Shown piece after piece: positions 26,215 to 36,064 of a stretch of 57,088 nucleotides of DNA. Position numbers and translations under genes: made by a program. Positions within the stretch are counted from its first letter, which is position 1, and each line of letters begins with the position of its first letter. Source of the stretch: Actinomycetota bacterium. GTDB taxonomy: Bacteria > Actinomycetota > Actinomycetes > Nanopelagicales > Nanopelagicaceae. The stretch lies in NCBI GenBank assembly GCA_009698675.1, contig WLPT01000009.1, positions 1 through 57,088 on the forward strand. Reading direction: 5' to 3'. A model generated the notes under the pieces. It was not told where the DNA came from. It did not search any database and saw only the letters and a program-made list of their open reading frames with translations.

Positions 26215-28350
26215 ATGAGTATGCGGTGGGTTCGGATAGTAATCCGTAATCGCCTGGCCATAACCGGTATCTGGATCTTGGTTGTAGTGGCAGGTGCCTT
26301 TGCCAGCGCCCACATTGGTGGGCGTTTAACGACATCACTTGAGGTTCCCGGCAGTGAGTCGGCCACGGCCGATGCAATCTTGGCTTCACACTTTGGTGAA
26401 AATACCCAAGGTAGTTTTACGGTTCTCTATAAGTACGCAACATCGACACCTGCGCAGATTCAAGAGTTTAAATCTGCGATTGAAAAAGCAGCCCAAGTCA
26501 TTCCAGATTCGGATGTGGCTCAACAGAGGGCGATGGGCGGAGTCCTTCTTGCAAGTATCACAACACCCCTTCGGCTTTTGGATGCGGCCTCCTATACCCA
26601 AGCTCTGCGCAAGGCAGTTGCGGCACAGGGATTAACCGGTGCGCTCATAACGGGACCGCCGGCCATCAATCATGACGTATCCCCCATATTAGCTAGCGAC
26701 CTACACAGAGGCCAAGTCGTAGCAATTGTGATGGCGCTGCTTTTATTGATTCTTATGCTCGGCCTATCCTTTGCCGTAGTTATTCCACTTATATTCGCTG
26801 CAGCATCTATCTCATTGGCCTTAGGTATGGTCTACCTGCTCTCTCATATGATGCTAATGGTCTTGTATATTCCAAATATCGTTGAACTCTTCGGACTTGG
26901 ACTTGCAATTGATTACTCACTACTAATACTCCATAGATTTCGCCGCCAATTGCGTGAAAAGCAAGATGTAGATGAGGCTATTGAAGCGACAATGGCAACG
27001 GCGGGCCATACGGTAATGGTCTCTGCTCTTATAGTTTCAGTAGCTTTAGCTACTCTGTTGCTTGTACCCGTGCCATTTGTGCGATCTCTTGGCGCTGCGG
27101 GTTTGATAGTTCCATTGGCATCAATGTTTGCAGCGGTAACTCTGGCACCCGTGCTACTTTCGATTCTAGGTCACAGAGCGCTCTCAACTATTGGTTTTAA
27201 AGGCATTATCGGCCGAAGCGATGCACTACAAGGCGCCTGGGCACGGATCGCACGTTTAGTTATAGCCAGACCTAAATCGGTTTTTATCGCTTCACTTGCA
27301 ACGCTTGCAATTATGGCCGCCCCCATTTTTTGGTTGGCTCTAACTCCGAGTTCATTAACCGCCATCCCCACCAATCTGGAATCTGCCCAAGGAATATCAA
27401 TGGTAGTTAACCGTGTCGGTCCAGGTGTCATTACGCCTCATGAAGTTCTCATCGATCTCGGTGCCAATCATTTAGCAACAACTCCTCAAGTAGATACCGC
27501 GCGCAAAAAGTTAGCTAAACAACTATTGAAAAACCCTGAGATCTTTATAGTTGCTACCGAAGACAAGGTGCCCTTCATCGATCCCAACGGTCGGTATTTG
27601 CGGTTCTTTGTTATTGGTAGGCATACATTAGGTATGCCCGAGAGCGAGCGGCTCGTCAGCAATTTGCGCACATTAGATTTAACGCAATCTGGATTTAGTG
27701 AAACTGCCGTTCTCTATCTTGGTGGCGCGCCAGCACAAGGCGTAGATTTAATAAGAAGCATCCTTAACTCAACTCCTTGGATAATTCTGCTAGCCCTGCT
27801 TTTAACGTACATCTTATTAACGCGAGCTTTCCGCTCTTTAATCTTGCCTATAAAAGCTATCGCTCTAGATTTAATCTCTACCGCCGTAGCTTTGGCATCT
27901 TTAGTCTCTGTTTTTCGCTTTGGTTTTGGATCTTCATTTCTACATACCTACCGGCTCGATCAAATAGAGGCCTGGGCGATTATCTTTCTCTTGGCTCTTC
28001 TCTTCGGACTCTCCATGGACTATGAGCTATTTTTAGTCTCAAGAATGCGTGAAGCGCGTGACCGAGGCCTCTCCAATAGCGATGCAATCATCGAAGGCCT
28101 GGCGCACACTGGAGGCGTTGTGAGTGCCGCCGCGATCATCTTTATCTGCGCCATCAGTGGCTTTGTTACAGGCCACTTTGCCGGGCTACAACAGTTAGGG
28201 ATTGGACTAGGTATTGGGGTCCTTATCGATGCAACGATTATTCGAGGACTATTGTTGCCAAGCACTATGGTTTTGATGGGTCGATGGAACTGGTGGTTGC
28301 CGGCACCAATCGCGCATTTATTAAAAACTAAAGCCTCACCGCTGGATTAA
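26215..28350 (+). CDS. MMPL/RND family transporter
   Basis: 711 residues in two repeats, each a large external loop plus about six membrane helices. The signatures 'FGLGLAIDYSLLILHRFR' (about 225-242) and 'LFGLSMDYELFLVSRMREA' (about 597-615) place an Asp in the proton relay of each half. MMPL proteins in actinobacteria export lipids or siderophores, or act as drug pumps; the substrate here is unknown. TAAACT is 6 nt upstream of the ATG (leaderless). The final codons form half of a terminator for the convergent secreted-protein gene. Confidence 0.92.
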   Translation: MSMRWVRIVIRNRLAITGIWILVVVAGAFASAHIGGRLTTSLEVPGSESATADAILASHFGENTQGSFTVLYKYATSTPAQIQEFKSAIEKAAQVIPDSDVAQQRAMGGVLLASITTPLRLLDAASYTQALRKAVAAQGLTGALITGPPAINHDVSPILASDLHRGQVVAIVMALLLLILMLGLSFAVVIPLIFAAASISLALGMVYLLSHMMLMVLYIPNIVELFGLGLAIDYSLLILHRFRRQLREKQDVDEAIEATMATAGHTVMVSALIVSVALATLLLVPVPFVRSLGAAGLIVPLASMFAAVTLAPVLLSILGHRALSTIGFKGIIGRSDALQGAWARIARLVIARPKSVFIASLATLAIMAAPIFWLALTPSSLTAIPTNLESAQGISMVVNRVGPGVITPHEVLIDLGANHLATTPQVDTARKKLAKQLLKNPEIFIVATEDKVPFIDPNGRYLRFFVIGRHTLGMPESERLVSNLRTLDLTQSGFSETAVLYLGGAPAQGVDLIRSILNSTPWIILLALLLTYILLTRAFRSLILPIKAIALDLISTAVALASLVSVFRFGFGSSFLHTYRLDQIEAWAIIFLLALLFGLSMDYELFLVSRMREARDRGLSNSDAIIEGLAHTGGVVSAAAIIFICAISGFVTGHFAGLQQLGIGLGIGVLIDATIIRGLLLPSTMVLMGRWNWWLPAPIAHLLKTKASPLD

Positions 28351-28368
28351 CCAACGATGAGGCTTTAG
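28328..28368 (-). terminator. intrinsic terminator inside the MMPL 3' end
   Basis: An 11-bp perfect stem (28328-28338 with 28358-28368) is followed on the minus strand by TTTTTAA. It terminates the secreted-protein gene ending at 28382. One arm lies inside the MMPL coding sequence, 12-22 nt before its stop. Confidence 0.8.
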
Positions 28369-28381
28369 CCCCTAACTTCTC

Positions 28382-30061
28382 TTACTTCTTGATGTTAATT
28401 GCGAAGTGGAATGCTGGGATTTGATAACCCAGTGCAAGACCTGCAAAGTCACGATCAAATGTCAACACTGGCGCCATTCCATATGGAGTGTTCGCAAATG
28501 AAGGTTGCTGTGTATAGAGCAACGGGCGAAGATCGATAATGTGAGTACCAACTCCACCAAGTGCCCGTAGGTGAACAACTAGATAACCATTTGAATTGAA
28601 TCCGCAGCCATAACCAATATAACTATTGTCATATGTGACGGCCAATGTGTTATCGAACTGAGTCCAGCCAACACCCTTAATACTGATGGTGAACTCTTCA
28701 CCCTCTTTAAACGTGTTGGTTGGTGTTCCTGCTCCACCCTTTGCAAAGGCCTCAACTGAACCTGATACATCGGCTGTTGCCAGACCCATTCCAATTGTCT
28801 TTCCACTCTTATCGAGGAAGGGCATGATGCTCTCTTTGACATAGAAGGCTGTCTGAGCTTCGATCATGTCACCCTGTTTGATTTGAATAACGTGCCATCC
28901 ACCTAAGTGGTCTGGGATAGTTACTTCTTTGCTTACAGATGGACCTGTTACATCAACGGTTGCCAGTGGCAGTGAGTTATAAACCCAGCAAGTTCCAGTC
29001 GTACAGTTGACTCGGTTTCCAACAACTGTTGCCCACACTATTTGATGTGAACCTGTTGTAGTTAACCCATTGATATTGACTGTAGTTTTACTTCCAACTG
29101 GACCGCTATCGACCGAGAGCGATGCAACGGCCTTCGTCGCTGGATCTAGACCAATACTCGATAACGTTGTGCGATTTGAAACCGTTGGCGTGACCTTTGA
29201 TGGCCATTGAATATATGGCTTAAAGGCTCCATTATCTTTAGTAATCGTAAAAGTTCCCGAACCACTATTTGCATAAGGAACTGGTGACTGCATCACATTC
29301 AGATAAGAGAATGAGATCGCCTCATTAGCTTGAATAAAGTGCTTTCCTACTGCGCCAGATGCCAAGATGACTGCGGTTGCTGTTCCTCGTGTCCAACGCG
29401 CCATCATTTCGCCGGCAAAGTGGTTGTCATAGATGAGGGCAGAACCTGCTGCATAGAGCTTTGGTCCAAGGCCTGTATATGTGACAGTAATCGGAGTACC
29501 GACCGGTCCACTCGTTGGCTTCATTGTGAATCCACGTGCGACTTGTAATCCACCATGTCCAGCACCAACTCCATCGGCTACGGCGTAGATATCGTGTACT
29601 CCGCCCCAGTCAGATGGAATCTTCGTTGCAAAGCTAAAGGATCCAGTTGCATCGGTTGTAACCGTTGCCATGTTTACGTTGTAGTTTGAATAACTGGTGC
29701 CCATGTAGTTGGCGGTATTTGGTTCAATTCCCGCAACCCAACTGGCATCAGATGTTGACCAAGTAAGAGTGAAAGTCGCATTTGGCGCCATCGCCTTACC
29801 TGAAACAACGATTGGATCTCCCACAATTCCCTGTGCTGGAACAACACTTAAGTTGACCATTGTTTGAGGTGTAGTGAAGTTTGCCATCTTGGTACCGGTA
29901 AATGGCACCGCTGGAATATTTGGAATTCCTGCAGGTGCTATCAGTGAAGTTCCAACTGGTGCATCCGCACCGCTAGCTGGGCTCACCATGGCTATTGCCA
30001 TAGTGAGCGCAACTGCAGCGCTAAATGCAACCGAGTTTCTTGCCTGTATATGTAGTTTCAT
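28382..30061 (-). CDS. secreted Ig-like/beta-sandwich repeat protein
   Basis: 559 residues. A signal peptide with a long n-region is cleaved near ASGA-DA (about residue 31). The rest is Ser/Thr/Gly/Val-rich with repeated modules: 'DPIVVSGKAMAPNATFTLTW...FATKIPSDWGGVHDIYAVADG' recurs as 'KTTVNINGLTTTGSHQIVW...VTIPDHLGGWHVIQIKQGD', each with a VxVxxxG start and IPxxxGGxHxI end. These look like tandem IPT/Ig-like extracellular domains. A Cys pair (NCTTGTC) may form a disulfide. No sortase or lipoprotein signal is seen, so it is released or held non-covalently. GGAGAG precedes the start. I do not recognise a functional family. Confidence 0.8.
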   Translation of the reverse strand: MKLHIQARNSVAFSAAVALTMAIAMVSPASGADAPVGTSLIAPAGIPNIPAVPFTGTKMANFTTPQTMVNLSVVPAQGIVGDPIVVSGKAMAPNATFTLTWSTSDASWVAGIEPNTANYMGTSYSNYNVNMATVTTDATGSFSFATKIPSDWGGVHDIYAVADGVGAGHGGLQVARGFTMKPTSGPVGTPITVTYTGLGPKLYAAGSALIYDNHFAGEMMARWTRGTATAVILASGAVGKHFIQANEAISFSYLNVMQSPVPYANSGSGTFTITKDNGAFKPYIQWPSKVTPTVSNRTTLSSIGLDPATKAVASLSVDSGPVGSKTTVNINGLTTTGSHQIVWATVVGNRVNCTTGTCWVYNSLPLATVDVTGPSVSKEVTIPDHLGGWHVIQIKQGDMIEAQTAFYVKESIMPFLDKSGKTIGMGLATADVSGSVEAFAKGGAGTPTNTFKEGEEFTISIKGVGWTQFDNTLAVTYDNSYIGYGCGFNSNGYLVVHLRALGGVGTHIIDLRPLLYTQQPSFANTPYGMAPVLTFDRDFAGLALGYQIPAFHFAINIKK

Positions 30062-30083
30062 TTTTCTCTCCGTATTTAATTAT

Positions 30084-31037
30084 TTAGGCTTTAGGGACTG
30101 CGTAGAGTGTTAGCTTTGAGGCATCGGTAAAGTTAGATGCCCATGTAGCTGTTGCACCTTTAAGTGCTGGGCTAACTTGAACTGTGCGGTAATAGCTCAC
30201 ACGCTCATAAACCGTGCGACCATCGTCACCAATCACACGCTTGCCATCAACTTTCTTAGCAACAAGCTTGGTTGAAAGAACCTTCATGCTTGATGTGTCT
30301 TTTGCAACCATTGTTACTTTGTAGCTAATGATTCCAAGTGTGCTGTACAAAGGAGCTGCACCTGTCTTTAGGACTGCAGTCCAGAATGCGACTCCGCTGT
30401 GGTTTCCATAGTTCATTGGTAGTGGATCTTTAACACCGGCAACTTCAACAAATGCTGAGGCCGTATTACTTGAATCCATTACTGCGCCACCTTGATCAGC
30501 GTTATTGGCATAGATTCGAAAGACGATTGTCTGCCCAATAATGAACTCACTTGCAATTGTGCAGCCAACGCCAAAGCGTGGAGCTAGAACACCTGTTGAG
30601 CCAGTAGCCAGGATTGTGTCTACATAGATGTGAATAGGTGAGACAACCCCCTGTACTGGAACGCCGACCTTTACATTGAGCGCAGTTGAGGTGACGCCTT
30701 CAAAACTAGCTGCATCTGTAGGTGTTAATACACCGGTCAAAGCAACTGATCCGGCTGCTGCTGGAAGCCATGCGCACTTTGCGGCAAATGGTGCAACGGT
30801 TGTGGTTGCAGCTGCTTCGCAGCCAAGAATTGCTACTCCGCCTGCCAGAAATTTAACTGTACCTGCGTTGTTTGCAGTAGCTGTGATTGTAATTGGAGCT
30901 AATCCAAAGACACCACTACCACCTGAGAGGATAAGTGTAGAAGCTGCAGGTGCTGCATATGCAGGTGAGCCTCCAACGATTGCGCTGCCAAAAAGTGCAA
31001 CTGCACCAATGACTGCGGTAGAGATTTTCTTATTCAT
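30084..31037 (-). CDS. secreted Ig-like domain protein
   Basis: 317 residues. The signal peptide 'MNKKISTAVIGAVALFGSAI' ends at PAYA-APAA. An Ala/Thr/Val-rich bacterial Ig-like domain follows ('ILSGGSGVFGLAPITITATANNAGTVKFLAGGVAI...LTGVLTPTDAASFEG', about 35-125), then an uncharacterised region with 'YVDTILATGSTGVLAPRFGVGCTIASEFIIGQTIVFRIYANN', possibly a second beta-sandwich. AAGGAG lies before the ATG. It sits 22 nt upstream of the 559-residue secreted protein on the same strand, so the two probably form an operon. Function unknown. Confidence 0.8.
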   Translation of the reverse strand: MNKKISTAVIGAVALFGSAIVGGSPAYAAPAASTLILSGGSGVFGLAPITITATANNAGTVKFLAGGVAILGCEAAATTTVAPFAAKCAWLPAAAGSVALTGVLTPTDAASFEGVTSTALNVKVGVPVQGVVSPIHIYVDTILATGSTGVLAPRFGVGCTIASEFIIGQTIVFRIYANNADQGGAVMDSSNTASAFVEVAGVKDPLPMNYGNHSGVAFWTAVLKTGAAPLYSTLGIISYKVTMVAKDTSSMKVLSTKLVAKKVDGKRVIGDDGRTVYERVSYYRTVQVSPALKGATATWASNFTDASKLTLYAVPKA

Positions 31038-31079
31038 TTTCGCTCCTTCTATAACTTAATACTTCATGGGTTTGAAAAG

Positions 31080-31736
31080 CTATTTTGTAATAATATTTCC
31101 AGAAATTGTGAACTTGAAAGCATCGCTTTCTTTCTTACCTGCACTACTTGATTGAATATTGAACGCACCTGCAGTTACTTTGAGCGTTCCGGAAGCCCCG
31201 ACATATTTTCCAGTTCCGCCATTAATGACTGCGTTTCCTGTGAATGTAATTGAAGTTGGCGCATCTGAATCTGCAGCACATGCTTGAGCCGATGAATCAA
31301 ATGTGACTTTTAAAGTATTTCCGCCTCCGCCGAGAGTGCCAGAACCATTGAACGTATCGCACTGATTTGCTGGTGCCGCAGATCCAATTCCTGACAGGTC
31401 GGTAAGTCCTAGAACATTTCCAGTTCCAGTGCCTTCGACAGACGTAGCTTGTACGTAACTGTCGCCCCAAAGCAGAGCAATCTTTCCACTATATGTCCCG
31501 GAGAATGCGACCACCCCTCCTTTAGCAGGAACTGCTGGCTTAACGACTGGTTTAGTAGTTGTGTATCCAGCAGGGCACTTTGGTTTGGCGGCAGTGACTT
31601 TTTTAACTACCGTTCCTTTGTAGCAAGTGATCGTCTTAGTAGCAGCGTTTGCACTTGGTGTTACAGCGACTAATACCGATAACGCCGTTAAGGTAACCAA
31701 GACTTTTGCTACAGTGGTTTTTTGTAGTAGTTTCAT
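31080..31736 (-). CDS. secreted protein with CYKG...PKCPAGY motif
   Basis: 218 residues. The signal peptide ends near ANA-ATK (about residue 31). Immediately after comes TITCYKGTVVKKVTAAKPKC-PAGY, a short two-Cys motif that I associate with secreted proteins of freshwater actinobacteria. A Pro/Lys linker leads to a Gly-rich beta-rich domain ('FSGTYSGKIALLWGD...GTGTGNVLGLTDLSG...INGGTGKYVGASGTLKVTAG') resembling allene-oxide-cyclase/dirigent-like barrels. Probably surface exposed or released; ligand unknown. It heads the three-gene secreted block, 43 nt upstream of the next gene. Confidence 0.8.
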   Translation of the reverse strand: MKLLQKTTVAKVLVTLTALSVLVAVTPSANAATKTITCYKGTVVKKVTAAKPKCPAGYTTTKPVVKPAVPAKGGVVAFSGTYSGKIALLWGDSYVQATSVEGTGTGNVLGLTDLSGIGSAAPANQCDTFNGSGTLGGGGNTLKVTFDSSAQACAADSDAPTSITFTGNAVINGGTGKYVGASGTLKVTAGAFNIQSSSAGKKESDAFKFTISGNIITK

Positions 31737-31758
31737 TTGTAATCCTCATCTCTCCCTG

Positions 31759-31776
31759 AAGTAAATCTATTTACTT
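31759..31776. promoter_or_regulatory. 18-bp perfect palindrome before the secreted block
   Basis: AAGTAAAT-CT-ATTTACTT is a perfect 8-2-8 inverted repeat centred about 31 nt upstream of the secreted protein start at 31736, in the 245-bp gap shared with divergent tldD. The AT-rich symmetry suits a dimeric repressor operator rather than a terminator. The rest of the gap shows no further gene. Confidence 0.5.
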
Positions 31777-31981
31777 ACAGGTGAATCATTCCACTCAGCG
31801 ATTTTAGAAAACATATTTTCCTGAGGGGTACCCCTATCATGACTATTAAGTGAATCACTTTGATAAAATCACATATTCCCTGCATCACATTTGCTTCACA
31901 AATACCCGTGTTTGCAAGGGGTTTTTGGTGTGTCTTGCGCAAACATTGGCTGCAAGCCCAGTGGTGCCTTAAGGTTCTGCA

Positions 31982-33484
31982 GTGATGAAAAATGTAGATG
32001 CCGACTTTCTAGCACTTCCTTTATCGGCCATAACTCAAGCTGCAATTAATTCTGCGAAAGATGCAGGCGCTTCGCATGTTGATGTTCGTATCGAACGTAC
32101 TCGAACCGGTCTACTTTCACTGCGTGATGCCAAACCTGAAACGCAAAGCGATGAAACTAACGCCGGTATTGGGGTTCGAGTAATTGTTGATGGTGCATGG
32201 GGCTTTGCATCAACTCCTGAAATCACAGTTGATGCCGCAATTAGAATGGCACACACCGCAGTTGCGATGGCGAAAACTTCTAAACCTCTTTCTACTGAGC
32301 TAGTCTCACTAGTTAGTGAACCGGTATATGCCAATCAAGTGTGGGTCTCTGACTATGAAGTAGATCCATTTTCGGTATCTGATTCTGACAAGAAAGATCG
32401 ATTGGCATATTTAAGCAATGAACTATTGAAATCGACAATCGTAAATCACACATCGGCCCATGCGATGTACGTAAAAGAGCAGAAGCACTATGCCGATTCT
32501 TATGGAACAAGCACAACTCAACAACGTGTGCGTATGCAGACGCAGATTGAAGCGATCTCCACAGGCGACCATGGTTTTGAATCTATGCGAACTTTGGCGC
32601 AACCGGCAGGCTTTGGGTGGGAGTGGATGGGTAATACACATTGGAATTGGGATGATGAGATAGCCGAGCTGCCCACACTATTGGCTGAGAAAGTAGCCGC
32701 ACCCTCAGTAATACCTGGACGTTATGATCTACTCGTACATCCATCGAACTTGTGGTTAACAATTCACGAATCGATTGGGCATGCAACTGAGTTAGATCGA
32801 GCAATTGGTTATGAAGCAAACTACGCAGGAACATCTTTTGCCACTCCAGAGAAGTTGAATACTTTAAAGTACGGATCACAATTGATGAACGTGACCGGCG
32901 ACCGTAATACTGCTCATGGATTGAGCACTGTTGGCTTTGATGATGAGGGCGTTGCAGCACAACAGTGGGAGATAGTGAAAGATGGCGTTTTAGTCGGTTA
33001 TCAACTAGATCGTCGTATTGCAGCCCGTGTTAATCGCGATCGAAGTAATGGTTGTGCCTTCGCCGACTCCCCCGCTCATGTACCCATTCAGCGGATGCCA
33101 AATGTTTCCTTGGCGGCCAATCCATCTGGTCCTACCTATGAAGAGATGGTGGCATCGATTGAGGATGGAATTATTATCAAGGGCGATAAGTCGTGGTCTA
33201 TTGATATGCAGCGTTATAACTTCCAATTTACTGGCCAGCAGTTTCATCGAGTAAAGAATGGAAAAGTGATTGGCCAGCTCAAAGATGTTGCCTATCAAGC
33301 CACAACAACGGATTTTTGGGGCTCGATGAAAGTTGTTGGTGGGCCATCAACATACGTATTGGGGGGCGCCTTTAACTGCGGCAAAGCACAGCCTGGTCAA
33401 GTCGCGGCAGTTAGTCATGGCTGCCCATCTGCAATCTTTGAAAAAGTAAATATTCTCAATACCGTTGCGGAGGCAGGCAAATGA
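31982..33484 (+). CDS. tldD: TldD-family metalloprotease subunit
   Basis: 500 residues. The zinc motif HExxxH is HESIGH (about residues 261-266) in 'LWLTIHESIGHATELDRAIGYEANYAGTSF', the TldD hallmark. The C-terminal 'GGAFNCGKAQPGQVAAVSHGCPSAIFEKVNIL' carries the third-ligand region. With TldE it forms a heterodimer that degrades unfolded peptides or trims modified peptides. I chose GTG 31982 because TAAGGT lies exactly 6 nt upstream; ATG 31985 is the alternative. It overlaps tldE by 4 nt. Confidence 0.93.
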   Translation: MMKNVDADFLALPLSAITQAAINSAKDAGASHVDVRIERTRTGLLSLRDAKPETQSDETNAGIGVRVIVDGAWGFASTPEITVDAAIRMAHTAVAMAKTSKPLSTELVSLVSEPVYANQVWVSDYEVDPFSVSDSDKKDRLAYLSNELLKSTIVNHTSAHAMYVKEQKHYADSYGTSTTQQRVRMQTQIEAISTGDHGFESMRTLAQPAGFGWEWMGNTHWNWDDEIAELPTLLAEKVAAPSVIPGRYDLLVHPSNLWLTIHESIGHATELDRAIGYEANYAGTSFATPEKLNTLKYGSQLMNVTGDRNTAHGLSTVGFDDEGVAAQQWEIVKDGVLVGYQLDRRIAARVNRDRSNGCAFADSPAHVPIQRMPNVSLAANPSGPTYEEMVASIEDGIIIKGDKSWSIDMQRYNFQFTGQQFHRVKNGKVIGQLKDVAYQATTTDFWGSMKVVGGPSTYVLGGAFNCGKAQPGQVAAVSHGCPSAIFEKVNILNTVAEAGK

Positions 33485-34863
33485 TCTCTGCACAGGATCT
33501 AATTGAGAAAATCACTTCGTTGGCTCAGTGCGATGACTGCATAGTTATCGTAAAGGATAAGACCCAAGCCAACTTGCGCTGGGCGGCCAGCACGTTAACG
33601 ACTAATGGTGTTATTCAAGAGCGAAATGTAACGGTCATCGCCTTTGTAGCAACCGATGGCGGCATGGCAACTGGTGGAGTATCGCGAACAGATGTTTTGC
33701 TCGCAGATATTCCTGGCTTACTCGCTGAAGCGATCGCCGCGGCAAAGGCCGCCGGTAAGGCCGAAGACTTTGCTCCGCTTGCAACTAAAATCAGTATTGG
33801 TGATTGGAGCGCTCCTCATACTCCAACAGGCCCAGAGGTTTTCTCAACTTTTGCACCCGCGCTTGGCGATATGTTTTCACGCTCAGTTGCCGATGAGATA
33901 GAACTCTTTGGTTACTCCGAACATACCCATGAAACTACATGGATAGGTTCAAAGGGAGGGCTGCGACTTCGCAAGGATTCACCTGTTGGTCGCGTTGAGA
34001 TGACTGGAAAATCTCATAATCGAACTCGCTCTACATGGAGCGGCGTAGAGACCCACGATTTTAAGGATATTTCCATAGCCGACATCGATTCGCAGATACG
34101 TCAGCGTTTAACGTGGCAGGGTAGAAAAGTTGAACTACCTGCAGGACGTTATGACACGGTTATGCCATCGGGTCCAGTAGCCGACTTGTATACATACATG
34201 ATGTGGGTATCGGCTGCGCGCGATGCCTTTGAAGGCCAATCAGTATTTTCTAAAAAGGGTGGCGGCACGCGCGTCGGAGAAAAACTCTCAAATGTTGGGT
34301 TCCAATTCTTTAGCGATCCCGATTACAAGCAACTTCCAGCAGCCAACTTTGTAAGTACGGCAGTGAGCTCGCCCTTCTCCTCGGTCTTTGATAATGGCCA
34401 ACCAATCAAGCGCGTGGACTGGTTTAAAGATGGGGTCCTACAATCTTTAATCCAAACACGTGCAACTGCCGAATTAACAAAGTTAGAGTTCACTCCGATT
34501 GGCGAAAATGCAATTATGAGTGTCGATGGTGGGGCTGGAAATCTCGAAGATTTAGTGACGAAGGTAGACAATGGTCTGCTTGTGACAACACTCTGGTACA
34601 TCCGCATGGTAGATCCCAACTCCTTATTGTTGACAGGCCTAACGCGTGATGGCGTCTATCACGTTAAAGGCGGCGAAGTCGTAGGTGCTACTAACAACTT
34701 CCGTTGGAATGATTCACCAGTTTCAGCGCTCAGTCGCATCGCCTTTGCGGGGGCTACCGAATGGACGCAGCCCCGTGAATGGGCTGGCGATATGTCCAAT
34801 ATGGCAGTTCCACCACTTGTCATTAAGGATTTCAATATGTCGACGGTGAGTCCAGGAAGTTAA
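33481..34863 (+). CDS. pmbA: TldE/PmbA-family protease subunit
   Basis: 460 residues, the partner without a zinc site. There is no HExxxH; the core '[52 protein letters not shown]' and C-terminal '[35 protein letters not shown]' match PmbA/TldE. The ATGA overlap with tldD indicates 1:1 production for the heterodimer. Known family roles include CcdA degradation and microcin B17 maturation; no precursor peptide is evident nearby. Confidence 0.9.
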   Translation: MISAQDLIEKITSLAQCDDCIVIVKDKTQANLRWAASTLTTNGVIQERNVTVIAFVATDGGMATGGVSRTDVLLADIPGLLAEAIAAAKAAGKAEDFAPLATKISIGDWSAPHTPTGPEVFSTFAPALGDMFSRSVADEIELFGYSEHTHETTWIGSKGGLRLRKDSPVGRVEMTGKSHNRTRSTWSGVETHDFKDISIADIDSQIRQRLTWQGRKVELPAGRYDTVMPSGPVADLYTYMMWVSAARDAFEGQSVFSKKGGGTRVGEKLSNVGFQFFSDPDYKQLPAANFVSTAVSSPFSSVFDNGQPIKRVDWFKDGVLQSLIQTRATAELTKLEFTPIGENAIMSVDGGAGNLEDLVTKVDNGLLVTTLWYIRMVDPNSLLLTGLTRDGVYHVKGGEVVGATNNFRWNDSPVSALSRIAFAGATEWTQPREWAGDMSNMAVPPLVIKDFNMSTVSPGS

Positions 34864-35207
34864 GCTTTTTTAACGATGCTCGATTTCAAATTCATTGGTC
34901 CGAAACCATCTACCTTTGCATCGATATCGTGATCGCCAGGTCCATCGATTAAACGGATATTTTTAACTTTCGTACCTACTTTAAGCGTTGCCGAACTACC
35001 TTTGACCTTCATATCTTTGATGATAGTCACGCTGTCGCCATCGGCCAAGATATTTCCAGCAGAGTCTTTAACAACACGCGGGCCAGTCTGGCTAACTTCG
35101 TTTTCAGTAGGAGCCCACTCATGCGCACACTCAGGGCATACTAATAGGGCGCCCATCTCATAGGTATACATAGATCCACATTTGGGACAACCTGGAAGTT
35201 CACTCAT
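34860..35207 (-). CDS. yjdM: YjdM/PhnA-family zinc-ribbon protein
   Basis: 115 residues. The N-terminal zinc ribbon is [21 protein letters not shown] (Cys 7, 10, 24, 27), followed by the conserved beta domain '[42 protein letters not shown]' and '[23 protein letters not shown]'. The family was once called PhnA for alkylphosphonate use, but its function is not established. Its start overlaps the uppP stop by 4 nt, so it is coupled to uppP. Confidence 0.92.
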   Translation of the reverse strand: MSELPGCPKCGSMYTYEMGALLVCPECAHEWAPTENEVSQTGPRVVKDSAGNILADGDSVTIIKDMKVKGSSATLKVGTKVKNIRLIDGPGDHDIDAKVDGFGPMNLKSSIVKKA

Positions 35208-36049
35208 GGGTTTATCGTTCCAGTTGCGAGCAAAATTAAGAGCGTCGAACCAAGCAGGATTCGATAGATAATGAACGGCATAAAACTTTTAGTAGTGACG
35301 AATTTAAGCAACCAAGCAATAACTGCATAACCTACTACGAATGCGATGCAGGTCGCGATGAGAGTTTGGCTGAGAGTGAAAATCTGGACTGCTGCACCAT
35401 CACCAAGTGCACCTTTGAGTTCATAGAGGCCACTACCAAATACAGCAGGAAGAGCCAAGAGAAATGAGTATCGCAGTGCCGCTTCGCGGCTATAACCAAG
35501 CAGACGCCCCATCGCAATTGTGGCACCGGAGCGAGAGACTCCGGGCATTAATGCCAGTGACTGAGCTAGGCCATAGTAAATACCGTGCGTTGTGTTCAAC
35601 TGCTTCAAATCACGCTCTTTTTTACCGAAATGATCGGCCAGTCCCAAAATGATGCCGAAGACAATCATTACTGTGGCAATCAACCACAGCGAGCGAAGAT
35701 CATTGGCGATAATATCTTGACCTAAATAACCAAGAACAATAATAGGCAGTGAGCCGACAATTATTAACCAACCCATTCGAGCCTGAAGTTTTTCATCGGC
35801 TGGCAATGTAGTTCGCAACAAAGTTTGTCGAAACCACGCCGCAATAATTCTTTTGATATCACCTCTAAAGAAGATTAAGACGGCGAGTTCGGTTCCAATC
35901 TGAGTGATTGCAGTAAAACGCGCACCAGGATCTTGGGCATTGGCAAAAAACTCGCCTGCAATTCTCTGGTGGGCACTAGATGAGATCGGCAGAAACTCTG
36001 TCAGGCCCTGCAAAATACCCAGGAAAATCGTCTCAAACAATTGCTCCAC
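35204..36049 (-). CDS. uppP: undecaprenyl-diphosphate phosphatase
   Basis: 281 residues, BacA/UppP membrane enzyme with about eight hydrophobic segments. Its catalytic motifs are '[20 protein letters not shown]' (residues about 15-34, Glu-rich) and '[17 protein letters not shown]' (about 168-184, conserved Arg). It recycles the C55 lipid carrier for peptidoglycan synthesis and confers bacitracin tolerance. The start is GTG 36049. It forms a two-gene unit with the zinc-ribbon gene. Confidence 0.94.
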   Translation of the reverse strand: MEQLFETIFLGILQGLTEFLPISSSAHQRIAGEFFANAQDPGARFTAITQIGTELAVLIFFRGDIKRIIAAWFRQTLLRTTLPADEKLQARMGWLIIVGSLPIIVLGYLGQDIIANDLRSLWLIATVMIVFGIILGLADHFGKKERDLKQLNTTHGIYYGLAQSLALMPGVSRSGATIAMGRLLGYSREAALRYSFLLALPAVFGSGLYELKGALGDGAAVQIFTLSQTLIATCIAFVVGYAVIAWLLKFVTTKSFMPFIIYRILLGSTLLILLATGTINP

Positions 36050-36064
36050 CTGCTTCTATCTGCT

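Noticed and set aside
31982..34863. TldD/TldE as part of a RiPP pathway
   Set aside because: No short precursor frame, YcaO, radical SAM or lanthipeptide enzyme lies nearby, and TldD/E are common housekeeping proteases.
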